64,000 bases of DNA from positions 556,001 to 620,000 of the forward strand of contig JADJIQ010000001.1 in NCBI GenBank assembly GCA_016707005.1. Reading direction: 5' to 3'. The first letter of the stretch is position 1; each line of letters starts with the position of its first letter. Of the stretch, positions 26,301 through 35,500 are shown piece by piece. The position numbers and the translations under genes were made by a program. The stretch comes from Ignavibacteria bacterium (GTDB lineage: Bacteria > Bacteroidota > Ignavibacteria > Kapaibacteriales > Kapaibacteriaceae). The notes under the pieces were generated by a model. That model worked only from the letters and a program-made list of their open reading frames with translations. It was not told the origin of the DNA and did not search any database.

Positions 26301-27705
26301 CAGGACCTGGCTTCCATGCATACGAGAGTCCGTTGGCTGATTCCGCCAGGGGTTTCCATTGTGCGCCACCATCAACACTGTATTCGAGTCGGACCACGTC
26401 TTGCGGTAGGACATTTGTCCACTGGATCACGGTGTCCGAACCGGCAATGAAATTCTCTCCGCCATTCGGCTTGAGCAGACGAAGTTGTTCTCCGGCGAAT
26501 GGACTGCCCCCTCGAAGTGAGATCCGTGGAAGATCGCACGTGGCCGACGTAAACGTGAGCTCGGCATATTTACCGTTAGGAGTAACCGATGAATACTGCA
26601 CCGTAAGAAGTAGGCTTTGGTCCTTGCGAATGGTCACCGGGAAATTGGGAGGTGACACGAGCGTGAACTGAGGGTCTGAAATGGAATAGGCATTCAGAAC
26701 CACGTCTTGATTTCTGGCAATGAGTGTTACCGACCGAGAAACGTTGTTACCGGCGGATGGTCTGCCAAACTCGATCCCGAGAGGAGATACCTGCAACACG
26801 GACAGCGCGTTTGCCGGCAGTACATATTGGCCGGAGCGAACTGTGGTTCCAATGGTAAATGTTGTCTGTCGAACATTGTTGCATGACGTGGTTGACGTCC
26901 ACGTGGTTGAGCACGATGGGAAATTCTTCGCATCGGCTACAAAACCGCGGGCCCATGCTGTTGCATCAGCGATCGTCGTGACCCTCTCCGTCCATGCTCC
27001 GCCGCTAGAATCGGCAAGTCGTTTGAGTAGATCGGAAGCTGCATTGTTCATGCAGATCACGTAGACCCGAATACCAAACGTCCGAGCGATTGCAAGGGAG
27101 GCTACAACATCAAATGAAGGGGCTCCATCGGTCATCAGGAGCAGGGCGCGGTTATTGCGCGCATTCTGGAGGTGAGTGAGACCGCCCATTGGTTGACTCA
27201 ACAAGCCAGTGGTGAGATTCACGCCAGCGGATGTACGCACGTTATCAACCAAGCTCGTATAGGTGACCTTGTCCGTGGACAACCCAAACAGTAGGTTTGC
27301 TTGTGCATCAATGGTCAACAATCCGATCTCGTCCGACGTTGATGTGAGAAGCTGCGGCACACCGCGAGCCGCATTCTTCATCAGATCCATGGCAGATGGT
27401 GACCCCGTCGCTGTTGATGCGGAAACGTCCACGGCAACAACGAGTGAGAGATTGCGGCCTGCATTCGACGGCTCACACGATGTAGTGGCCGTTGCCTGTG
27501 TCCCGTTCTCCGCAACGGCAACATCCGACGCACTGAGCGACTGGGGCATCCCAGTTGCATCGAGCGCATAGATCTTTGCGGACATGGACGGGTACGCACG
27601 TGCGTCGATCCGTATTGGGACGAACGTCTGTGCTGCTGCCGACGTGAATGCGGTGATACTAACGATCGCTAGTAAACCTGCGATGATCGCCTGCCGAACT
27701 CTCAT
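23383..27705 (-). CDS. Giant secreted VWA-WD40-Ig protein with T9SS C-terminal sorting domain
   Basis: 1440 residues, ATG 27705 after a GGAGG-like site. Signal peptide to about residue 26 (TSAAAQ). A VWA domain follows with MIDAS DVSAS (Asp93, Ser95, Ser97) and LLLMTDGAPS; a Cys-containing stretch; an Ig-like 'LKPNGGENFIAGSD' domain (about 425-490); a WD40 propeller (about 495-790: VLTGGHDGTVRLWN, VASASFDGSVRIWN, VVSASLDFTARVWT); several HYDIN/choice-of-anchor-D beta domains (800-1200); and a terminal type A sorting domain (VDLVDLTGRVVRSV ... IPNGSYFLILTT ... IEVVR). It should reach the cell surface via type IX secretion. First gene of the operon running to 17675. Confidence 0.85.
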   Translation of the reverse strand: MRVRQAIIAGLLAIVSITAFTSAAAQTFVPIRIDARAYPSMSAKIYALDATGMPQSLSASDVAVAENGTQATATTSCEPSNAGRNLSLVVAVDVSASTATGSPSAMDLMKNAARGVPQLLTSTSDEIGLLTIDAQANLLFGLSTDKVTYTSLVDNVRTSAGVNLTTGLLSQPMGGLTHLQNARNNRALLLMTDGAPSFDVVASLAIARTFGIRVYVICMNNAASDLLKRLADSSGGAWTERVTTIADATAWARGFVADAKNFPSCSTTWTSTTSCNNVRQTTFTIGTTVRSGQYVLPANALSVLQVSPLGIEFGRPSAGNNVSRSVTLIARNQDVVLNAYSISDPQFTLVSPPNFPVTIRKDQSLLLTVQYSSVTPNGKYAELTFTSATCDLPRISLRGGSPFAGEQLRLLKPNGGENFIAGSDTVIQWTNVLPQDVVRLEYSVDGGAQWKPLAESANGLSYAWKPGPAVSDSYRIRVSRTVIDPDNIVELTGSDQPLYSAVFTEDGQKVLTGGHDGTVRLWNAFNGTQERLVGVHGNWVWALAVMPNTTNVASASFDGSVRIWNYATGERIATIPMDGEAFTVAFSPDGKRLFIGSRRSITVVTTATWSTETVKVVPTGPVYDIDMATNGSVIAVAEGTTATVRNANTLEIVSTLESGGRTGEIYAVALNTAASRVATGGTDFIVATFNATTGSQISTAPAVIAPILSLDFSPDDASVLSSGGDGTVKIYTASDLTLASSLAGHEGQVFSASYSPNGKRVVSASLDFTARVWTLDGIGSVSDASDQNFRVVGATASATAIDMGSVALGSGTDKVANAVTAVGQAPLKILSASFVGGDVSDFGLISTTLPDQITAGTPLQLDVSFVPTQLGPRSADVDVVTGTGTVRVRVTGNAVNPTFIAPVVVDYGRRVANQAIVDTIITLRAPSTATQPITVVTSVLTGPQSNQFSIQAGGGNFTLQPGQQKQIQVRFEPTDFGRFAAELVFDVQGGSPFRVRLYGEGTGDGRIATTSTLLFPTDRCTDPTSTQTITVSNYGNTELQVFSAGVEGANANEFTVTAPSAYPIPIEPNKSITLNVTFNPTQNGAKDAKVVISSSAVNAVNGRSVVPISARRDSVGFELSRPTVNFNNINEGQEAIERLLLINTGTVALRWPRTSIIVGQFRIESITPEVTQPGEQSDMTVRFLGGTAGTVYDETYTFVDSVCGTTEPLRMIATVKSYIGADLRISSVRATTGQEIDVPVYISNKVNFDRTSVTQLDARLLVNGTILTPSGNTPMGTFRSDGMREIAVMIPIPTTDSLATTLRFRTSWGNDTSSVIHIDSLVLTDTLEIRKHDGEVIITDICREGGARLIELTQQAAGIRVAPLPATGSTTAVVTTVEAGRTSVDLVDLTGRVVRSVADRVMQGGSWFIPLDLTTIPNGSYFLILTTPSQRIVERIEVVR

Positions 27706-27754
27706 GGAACCTCCGTGCTGTCAAGATGATACGTCTCGTACCCGAAACGAGGCA

Positions 27755-27785
27755 CAATGATACCACAAACAGCAGGGACAGCCAA
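27755..27785 (-). promoter_or_regulatory. Bacteroidota-type promoter of the VWA surface operon
   Basis: Read on the minus strand: TTGG (27785-27782), exactly 19 bases, then TATCATTG (27762-27755), one base off TAnnTTTG. The spacing and the TTGG box are the same as at the tRNA-Thr promoter. The predicted start near 27748 leaves a leader of about 43 bases. Confidence 0.5.
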
Positions 27786-27816
27786 TGGTTACAAAGGGTT
27801 AGATATCCCCACCTGA

Positions 27817-29826
27817 TCAGCGCACGGGGCTCACGAGCTCGATCACCACGGTCCGGTTATAGGCACGACCCTCAGGGAGGTCATTGGGGAAGTTTGGATC
27901 GGCCTCTCCAATGCCCTCAACCGCGGCGTCCGGCACGTTTAGAAGGCGAGCCACCTCCCGTGCACGGCGCAAGGAAAGATCTCGGTTGTATTCATCAGAT
28001 CCCATGACGTCGGTTGCACCGATCACCTTGACCGTGGTGCCCGGCTTCATTCGAGAGCGGACATACTCTAAAAGTCGAGCATTGTCACCCGAGATTGCCA
28101 CATCATTGAACTCAAACAACACAAGCTCAAAACGCTCCACCAGAATGTCACCAAGATTCTCAACGCGTTTATTGGAGATCGTCAGGTGCTTTACGGAAAT
28201 AGTGTCAACTGCTTCGGTGGACTTCCCAAGACTGTCGGTCACAGAGAGAGAAGCGATGAACGGACTTCCAGTAAGCTTGCGCAGGTCTGCTGTCTCCAGT
28301 GACACGTCGCGATATCGGTCGGCCACTGCTCGTTGGTCACTCATGTCGATCACTTCGTTGCCCTGACGCAGGGTAACCTGTGCTGTTCGAACCCCGCCAG
28401 CCGCATAGATGTTACTCTGAAGGCGGAGCATTGACGGCGCTACGGATACTGCAATAGAACCAAGAGAGACTGGTCCGCTGATCGAAGCGTCAGAAGACGT
28501 GATCTCAACGCGACGATTCTCTTCAGCGGCAAGCACAGCCATTTCCGGGTCGCTGCCCTTGGTGGCCCGGGTTGGCACGTTGCTGGCGCTAACGGATATG
28601 CGCGATGGTGCAACACCAAGTTCGATGAGTTTGTCACGGACACGTTCAGCGCGAGCACGCGCGAGAGGCATTCCATTATCAGTAGCAGTGCCCGATGTAT
28701 GCCCCGTGACCTTGATCGTAGCCCGTGGAGAAGCTGCAAGACGCTGGGCTATGATGGCCAATTCGCCATGGGCAGCCTCAAGCGGACTCAGTCCGATGGT
28801 GTCCGTGCGTGCACGTTCTATACCTTCGAGGTAGCGTTGTGGAATGTCACTTGCCCCCTCATTAAAGTAGATGTGGCCGAGCAGCGGATGGAGTGTGGTT
28901 ACCTGTGTTTCCTCGATCTGGATCATAGGATCGTTGATCACGGTGCCGTCCGGCATACGTCCACTGACCGTGATAGAGGCTGTTGGTGCCGGAACAATGA
29001 CCACCGCCGGTGGAGGAGGAATAAAGGCAGGGGGCTCAGCAGGCACCTGATTCGTGGTATCGGCTGCCGGTGAGGAGCTGAGTTGCCATCCGAGGGCGAT
29101 GCCAAAGCGGATCTGCGCAACGTCCCAGGTGACGTTGGAGGCCACGCCGGTAAGGGGCAGGTGGTAGGTGAACTCTGGAGCGAGGAATGTTGAGCGTCCG
29201 CGGCCAATGGGCAGAACATAGCGAACCCCGCCTACAAGCGTTGCGCGGACACCTGCGGCATCTGGGATATCAGCCTCTGTGTCAACCCAAACACGGTCGT
29301 CGCCGAGATACGTCCCATAATCCTCGGGTTTGGTTAGCGTTTCCGTCTGGTGGAAGGATGTTGTTAGCGTTAGCCCAACACGAGCGCCGAGCATGAGATC
29401 AAGTCCGCCAACCACACGAAAGGCAAGGAGTGGCTCGATACCGATACTCGAAAGAGTAGCATCGAGTTGATGGGTGAATGTTGCGTCAACAACCTTGGCC
29501 GTGTCTCGCAGGTCGGCTACAAACGACTGTTCTTCATCGGTCATACTCCCGTTCTCTGTAGAGAAGGTAAGTCGACCCAACAACCGGAACCGATCGTTGA
29601 GGGCAAGGCCATACCAGCCCCCTAGATAGAATCCCATCCCTGAACCGCCGGTGAATTCCGGACAGCACGACGGATAGGTGCCGAGCTTCCCAAATGATGC
29701 GTTGTGGTCATTATATGCCCCGCCGCCAACGATACCGATCTCGTTCTGGGCATGTACGGCGAGCGATCCGAGGATCGAACAGAACAGAGCGAGTAATACC
29801 GGTCGGAGGAGTGGGGTGGAGATCAT
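27817..29826 (-). CDS. Outer-membrane protein with two OmpA-type domains (paralogue)
   Basis: 669 residues, same plan as the 21338-23383 protein: signal peptide ending VHAQ, beta-barrel with SCCPEFTGGSGMGFYLGG, a Pro-rich linker (EPPAFIPPPPAVVIVPAP), a middle OmpA-like domain (IKVTGHTSGTATDNGMPLARARAERVRDKLIELG ... EENRRVEITSSD) and a C-terminal OmpA domain (FELVLFEFNDVAISGDNARLL ... VKVIGATDVMGSDEYNRDLSLRRAREVARLL). Probably a peptidoglycan-linked outer-membrane component working with the VWA protein encoded 111 bases downstream. Confidence 0.83.
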   Translation of the reverse strand: MISTPLLRPVLLALFCSILGSLAVHAQNEIGIVGGGAYNDHNASFGKLGTYPSCCPEFTGGSGMGFYLGGWYGLALNDRFRLLGRLTFSTENGSMTDEEQSFVADLRDTAKVVDATFTHQLDATLSSIGIEPLLAFRVVGGLDLMLGARVGLTLTTSFHQTETLTKPEDYGTYLGDDRVWVDTEADIPDAAGVRATLVGGVRYVLPIGRGRSTFLAPEFTYHLPLTGVASNVTWDVAQIRFGIALGWQLSSSPAADTTNQVPAEPPAFIPPPPAVVIVPAPTASITVSGRMPDGTVINDPMIQIEETQVTTLHPLLGHIYFNEGASDIPQRYLEGIERARTDTIGLSPLEAAHGELAIIAQRLAASPRATIKVTGHTSGTATDNGMPLARARAERVRDKLIELGVAPSRISVSASNVPTRATKGSDPEMAVLAAEENRRVEITSSDASISGPVSLGSIAVSVAPSMLRLQSNIYAAGGVRTAQVTLRQGNEVIDMSDQRAVADRYRDVSLETADLRKLTGSPFIASLSVTDSLGKSTEAVDTISVKHLTISNKRVENLGDILVERFELVLFEFNDVAISGDNARLLEYVRSRMKPGTTVKVIGATDVMGSDEYNRDLSLRRAREVARLLNVPDAAVEGIGEADPNFPNDLPEGRAYNRTVVIELVSPVR

Positions 29827-29889
29827 AGGTGTGCGAACATAGAGAATCGGAGGTATACCTATGTGGTGTTGGGGACGAAAAACGTGACG

Positions 29890-30537
29890 CTATGATGCTG
29901 ACGGACACAGATCGCTGACCGGACAGGTACCACATTGCGGTCGGCGTGCGATACACGTCCGCCGTCCATGCGTAATGATGGCGTGGTTCATCGTGTTCCA
30001 GCGTTCCTTGGGTACGAGCTCCATCAAGGCATATTCGATCTTCACCGCATCCGAGGTGTCAACCATACCAAGCAGGTTCATGATGCGAGTTACGTGCGTG
30101 TCTACCGTGATGCCCGGAATGTTGTAGCAGTTGGACAGAACGCAGTTCGCGGTCTTCCTGCCAACGCCTGCAAGCGTGATGAGTTCTTCGAGCGTGGAGG
30201 GCACCGTGCTGTTGAAGTGTTCGATCAGCCGTTGACAACAACCGCGTATACTCTTGGCCTTGTTCTTGTAGAATCCTGTGGAATGGATGTCCTGCTCAAG
30301 TTCTTCCACGGGAACGAGCAGAAAGTCTTGCGGCGATCGATACTTCTGAAAGAGGTCATTGGTAACGATGTTCACACGATCGTCCGTGCATTGGGCAGAG
30401 AGGATCGTAGCGATGAGAAGTTCAAACGGAGTTGTAAAGTCAAGACCCACCTTAGCATCGTGATATACCACCTCGAGCCGATCCAGGATCTCGTTCATAC
30501 GTGCGGTCTTTGCCGCCTTGGATTCACGTTTGGCCAT
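29890..30537 (-). CDS. nth: Endonuclease III (DNA glycosylase/AP lyase)
   Basis: 215 residues. Removes oxidised pyrimidines and nicks abasic sites in base excision repair. The helix-hairpin-helix reads LAGVGRKTANCVLSN with catalytic Lys128; Asp146 is in VDTHVTRI. The [4Fe-4S] ligands are complete: Cys195, Cys202, Cys205, Cys211 (C-x6-C-x2-C-x5-C). Its start overlaps the end of the upstream GT2 gene by 14 bases, so the two are cotranscribed although functionally unrelated. Confidence 0.97.
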   Translation of the reverse strand: MAKRESKAAKTARMNEILDRLEVVYHDAKVGLDFTTPFELLIATILSAQCTDDRVNIVTNDLFQKYRSPQDFLLVPVEELEQDIHSTGFYKNKAKSIRGCCQRLIEHFNSTVPSTLEELITLAGVGRKTANCVLSNCYNIPGITVDTHVTRIMNLLGMVDTSDAVKIEYALMELVPKERWNTMNHAIITHGRRTCIARRPQCGTCPVSDLCPSAS

Positions 30538-31156
30538 AGGTGTTTGTAAGCGAATCAGGTGAGACGCGGTAGTAGATATAGGTTGGATGGTCCGTTCGTG
30601 CGATCACCACACCGCGGCGTGTACAACGTTCGTAGAACAGAGTGTCTTCGGCATACGGGACAAGGTCGAAACCACCCACCCGGTCAAATAGAGTCCGTCT
30701 GACCACAAAGGTTCCACCGACGATACAGTCATTCACGTGGATCTTCTTCGTTGGGTCGTCCTTGTCGATCACCATTTCGTCACCCACAACCCGAACTCCG
30801 CCATGGAGCAGCTGCACCATGCTGTAGGCCAGGAGCATGGCCCTGCGTGACGACAAATGATCCGGTTCATACTCATCGTCACTATCAAGGAACGTCACAA
30901 AAAGCCCCCTTGCCAGCTTGATGCCAGAGTTCCGGGCAGCAGCCGAACCTTCATGGTCTTTCGTCACATACCGTATTCGTGGGTCTGCCTCTCCGTACCT
31001 TTGTACGATATGGTCCGTTCCATCCGTCGATCCGTCATCGATAATCAGTGCCTCCCAATCTTCCTCGATCTGTTGTTGAAGGGAAAGAAGGGCGCGTTCG
31101 ATCAGATGAGCACGTTGAAAGGTGCAGATGATCACGGAGAAAAAGGGGATCGTCAT
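30524..31156 (-). CDS. Glycosyltransferase family 2
   Basis: 210 residues. GT-A fold: FSVIICTFQRAHLIERALLSL, DWEALIIDDGSTDGT (first Asp pair for UDP), GSAAARNSGIKLARGLFVTFLDSDDEYEPDHL (DxD-type metal site), and a later GGTFVVRRTLFDRVGGFD ... AEDTLFYER where Glu-Asp (the ED motif) is the likely catalytic base. Inverting transferase acting in glycan assembly at the inner face of the membrane. Divergent from rsmG with 26 bases between starts. Confidence 0.92.
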   Translation of the reverse strand: MTIPFFSVIICTFQRAHLIERALLSLQQQIEEDWEALIIDDGSTDGTDHIVQRYGEADPRIRYVTKDHEGSAAARNSGIKLARGLFVTFLDSDDEYEPDHLSSRRAMLLAYSMVQLLHGGVRVVGDEMVIDKDDPTKKIHVNDCIVGGTFVVRRTLFDRVGGFDLVPYAEDTLFYERCTRRGVVIARTDHPTYIYYRVSPDSLTNTYGQT

Positions 31157-31182
31157 ACCTGTCTAAACTACGCAACCACCCT

Positions 31183-31842
31183 ATGACGCCTGTAGATTTC
31201 TGGACAACGTGCAGTGCGAACAACATCGTGATCGATAAGGCGCAAGTGGATGCCCTAAAGCGTTACCACGATGAGTTGTTATACTGGAACAAGAAGGTAA
31301 ATATGATCTCCCGGAAGGACGAAGAAAACGTCTGGGAACGTCATATCCTTCACTCCCTTACCCTCATGAAATACGTGACCTTTCCTCAGAAGGCCCGGGT
31401 TCTGGATGTCGGTACGGGAGGGGGCTTGCCCGGACTCCCCATCAAGATCGCACGTCCGGATCTGAAGATGCTCCTGGTTGACTCCATTCGTAAGAAAACG
31501 TCGATGACCGACATGTTCGCCCAACACACCGGACTCAAGGACATCACGGTCCTGAACACCCGTGCAGAAGATCTTGCCGGCGAACCGCACTATCAGCACG
31601 CCTTTGACGTTATCATATCGCGTGCTGTTGCCAAGGTGGATCTCTTAATCGACTGGGTGTATCCGATGATGAAACCCAATGCGATCTGCGCCTTTCTCAA
31701 GGGCGGAGATCTGTCGGAGGAGATCGCCGAGGCCGTGGCCAATCACCCTGGACTTTCTGTTCAGGAGATCCAGATCGAAATGTTCGGTATCCCATGGTTC
31801 GTTGAAGACCAAAAGAAGGTTGTTCTGTGTCGATTCGCCTGA
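31183..31842 (+). CDS. rsmG: 16S rRNA (guanine-527-N7)-methyltransferase RsmG
   Basis: 219 residues. The family signature LLYWNKKVNMISRKDEENVWERHILHSLTLM at the N-terminus is followed by the SAM-binding motif VLDVGTGGGLPGLPIKIARPD and by DVIISRAVAKVDLLIDWVYPMMKPNA. Methylates G527 of 16S rRNA. The end overlaps the GTG start of the following DUF4159 gene by 16 bases. Confidence 0.96.
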   Translation: MTPVDFWTTCSANNIVIDKAQVDALKRYHDELLYWNKKVNMISRKDEENVWERHILHSLTLMKYVTFPQKARVLDVGTGGGLPGLPIKIARPDLKMLLVDSIRKKTSMTDMFAQHTGLKDITVLNTRAEDLAGEPHYQHAFDVIISRAVAKVDLLIDWVYPMMKPNAICAFLKGGDLSEEIAEAVANHPGLSVQEIQIEMFGIPWFVEDQKKVVLCRFA

Positions 31843-32540
31843 TCGTCGTTGTTTTCTTCTTCCTCTGTGCCTCTCTTTACGGGACGGCACAACGAATTCC
31901 TGCGCCCGTCCAGCCACGTACGGTTCAACAACCGGCCGCACAGCAGTCGGCCGTGAAACTAGCCCGCGCCAAATATTCGGGCGGGGGAGACTGGTACAAC
32001 GATCCAAGCGCCGAAGTGAATCTCCTTCGCTATGTGCGGGCACACACGAACATCCTTGTTGATGCGGTGTATGAGTTCGTAGACCTTGGGACGGATAATC
32101 TTTTCCTCTATCCGATCATCTTCATGACCGGACACGGAACAGTGAATCTCACAGAGAATGAGGTGCGCAACCTCAGAGCCTACCTACAGAATGGCGGATT
32201 CCTGTATGTCGATGACGATTATGGAATGGATGCGTCGGTGCGTAAGGAGCTCAAACGTGTCCTGCCCGACCAAGAACTGCGCGAACTTCCCTTCGATCAT
32301 CCGATCTATCATAGTCACTTTGACTTCCCGAACGGACTTCCCAAGATCCATGAACACGATGCCAAGCCCCCTGAAGGACTAGGATTGTTTGTGGACGGCA
32401 GGTTGTGCGTGTTCTATACCGTAGAAACAAATCCAAGCGATGGATGGGCAGACCCCGAGGTTCACCATGATCCACCGGAGAAGCGCGAAGCATCATTGAA
32501 GATCGGTACGAACATCATTGTCTATGCATTGATGAGATAA
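31827..32540 (+). CDS. Secreted DUF4159 protein
   Basis: 237 residues, GTG start 31827 inside the rsmG end, behind AAGG. Signal peptide MSIRLIVVVFFFLCASLYGTAQ, then the DUF4159 domain: FARAKYSGGGDW-like KYSGGGDWYNDPSAEVNLLRYV, YPIIFMTGHGTVNLTENEVRNLRAYLQNGGFLYVDDDYG and DHPIYHSHFDFPNGLPKIHEHD. The fold is a class I glutamine-amidotransferase-like Rossmann domain of unknown activity. DUF4159 genes often lie with DUF4175/MoxR-type genes in Bacteroidota, as with the next gene here. Confidence 0.85.
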   Translation: MSIRLIVVVFFFLCASLYGTAQRIPAPVQPRTVQQPAAQQSAVKLARAKYSGGGDWYNDPSAEVNLLRYVRAHTNILVDAVYEFVDLGTDNLFLYPIIFMTGHGTVNLTENEVRNLRAYLQNGGFLYVDDDYGMDASVRKELKRVLPDQELRELPFDHPIYHSHFDFPNGLPKIHEHDAKPPEGLGLFVDGRLCVFYTVETNPSDGWADPEVHHDPPEKREASLKIGTNIIVYALMR

Positions 32541-32547
32541 CACACCT

Positions 32548-35500
32548 GTGACGCGACAACAGATCATAGCTCGACTCCATTCCACCGCCCGCTCAGAACA
32601 GGCGTGGTCGGCTGTGCGCGGTCTTGGCTACGCCTCGATCGTTGTATCGAGCGTTGTCCTCGTCTTCCTCCTTACCGAAGCCATCCTCAACGGCTCGATG
32701 CAGGTGCGCACCGTCCTGTGGTGGACAATGATCGCAGCTGCACTCGGCGCTTTCGGCTATTGGGTAGTACCCGGACTGCTTCGCATGTTCGGTCTGCTTC
32801 CGCTTGAATCGCCAACAGAAACATCGCTGCGTGTTGGTGAGGCATACGAAGATGTGGGAGACATGCTTTGCAATGTTCTCCAACTCACAGAGGAGGGGGC
32901 AGGCACGTCGGAGCTAGCTGCCGCCGCCTTCACGTCCGTTGCCCACACGGTAGAGAACAAGGACTTCGGTGTTATCATCGACCGACGTCGGCCGCGGTTT
33001 GCGGCCTTGGTTGGCCTTGCAAGTATTGTAGGCCTCGTAGGTATCACGGCCCTCACGCCCGGCATCCTAGGTGCCGCGTGGGCAAGGATCGTGAATCACA
33101 ACGTGTCCTATGTACCACCAGCCCCCTTCAAACTCACGATCTCACCGAAGAAAACATCGGTGATGCGAGGTACGGCCACACAGATCGAAGTGACAGCCAC
33201 CGGGGTTGCACCGGCAGAGATCACGGTTCATATACGTGAGGCCGGTTCGGACAGATACCAGCCGTTTGTGATCCGAAGAGATACCGGTTCCACCTATCAC
33301 TACCAACTCCCGGGTCTTGCACAGACCGTGCAGTTCTATGCCGAGGCAGCATGGCTTGAAGATGGTGTGCGGACAGATACCGGGATGATCTCGGTGATCG
33401 ACAGACCATTGGTGCGAACACTCACAGGGAGGGTAGTGCCCCCTTCCTACACCCGCATGCCCCCTACGGATATCAGTGAACAACAAGCCGATGTAACAGC
33501 ACTGACCGGTTCACATGTTGACGTCTCGATCGTTGCGAACAAGGATCTTGCAGAGGCACGGCTCGTGATCATCTCGTCAGCCGGTGATTCATCTGCTGTC
33601 GATACATCCATCGTCAGCCTCGAAGCACGAGGGACCTTGGCCAAGGGGCGGTTCACTGTTTCCCGCACGGGCACGTACCATATCGAACTGCGTGACAAGA
33701 ACGGTCAGGTCAATGCCGACCCGGTCAAATACGGGATCGTTGCCCTCACGGACGCCTATCCGATGATCTCCCTGCTCGAACCAACACAGAACGTTGAACT
33801 CGATAAAGAGGCGCTGGTACCGATCGTTGCGTCCATTGCTGATGATTATGGATTCTCCCGACTCCGACTGTACTACCGCCTCACGGCATCCCGGTATGCC
33901 GAGCCGGAAAAGAACTTCCGCTCCTTCGATATCCCGATCATTGGTGAGGGGGCTGTTCTGGATGTACCGTATATCTGGAACATGGCCAAGGTGGATATCA
34001 CACCGGAAGATGCCTACGAGTTCTATCTGGAAGTTGCTGATAACGATCAGTTCGGCGGACCGAAGACCGCGCGTACGTCCACGCTGACAGTGCGTATGCC
34101 GTCGTTGGACGAGGTTTTTGCCGAGTCCGATAAAACACAAGAGAACGCCCAACGCGAATTGAAGAACCTTGCCAAGGAAGCAGAAGAGGTAAAGCGCGAG
34201 GCAGAACAGCTCCAACGTGAGTTGCAGAAGCAACAGTCACAGCAGAAGCAAGAAGCATCGTGGTCCGAGAAGAAGAAGGCAGAAGAACTGATGCAACGTC
34301 AGGAAGAGTTGCAGAAGCGGATGGACCAGGTTGTGCAGAAGATGGAAGAGATGACGGAAAATCTTCAGCAGAATCAAGCCATCTCGCCGGAGACCCTCAA
34401 GAAGTATCAAGAGCTGCAGAAGCTCATGAAGGAAGTGAAGTCGCCCGAGCTTGCCCGTATGCAGGAGCAGCTCAAGAAGGCCATGGATCAAGTCTCTCCC
34501 GAAGAACTCCAGAAGATGATGAAGGAGTTCAAGTTCAACGAAGAAGAATTCAAGAAGAACCTAGAACGTCAGTTGAATCTGCTCAAGCGGATGCAAGCCG
34601 AGCAAAAGGTGGACGAATTGCAGAAGCGTGCTGAGGAACTCGCGCGTAAACAAGACGAATTGCAGCAACGCACGGAACAGTCCAATCCGAACAACAAGGA
34701 AGAGAACAAGAAGCTCGCAGAAGAGCAACGCCGGCTCGAAGAAGATCTCAAGCGATTGGCTGAAGAGGCCAAGGAGCTCGAGAAGCTCATGAAGGAAGTT
34801 GGCCAGGACATGCCGCAGGAGAAGATGGAGCAGGCCCAGAAGGATCTCGATCCGCAGGGCACGCAGGAGAAGATGGACCAGGCCAGCGACCAGATGGAGA
34901 AGGGCGAGAAGCAAGAAGCTTCGCAGAAGCAGCAGCAAGCCTCGCAGAACCTGCAGCGATTTGCGCAGCAGATGAAGAACATGAAACGCGAGATGAAGCG
35001 CAACAGTCAGAAGGAAGCCATGCGTCAGATGCAGAAGGGGATCAACGATCTTCTCGATGTATCCAAGCAGCAAGAGGAATTGCGTGAGCAGATGAAGAAC
35101 ATGGATCCCAATTCATCGCAGTATCCGCAGATGGCCCAGAAGCAACAGAAGTTGCAAGAGTCCATGCAGAACATTGCGAACAACATGATGCAGCTCGGTC
35201 AGAAGTCGACGAGTGTTTCACCCGAAATGGCACAGGACCTCGGTGATGCCTTACAAGGGATGAAGGACGCCATGCAGTCGCTCTCCGATCGTAACGGATC
35301 CAAGGCACAACAAAGTCAGTCCGGGGCGATGAGCTCCATGAACAGCGCCGCCTCCCGCATGAGTGAATCCCTTGCGTCGATGATGCAAGGGGAGGGGGCT
35401 GGGCAGGGTGGTCAAGGACAGACGCCGGGTCAGGGCGAGGGACGCGGGATGAGCCCCTTCCAACGACTTCAGCAACTGGCAGATCAACAGCAGTCCATCG

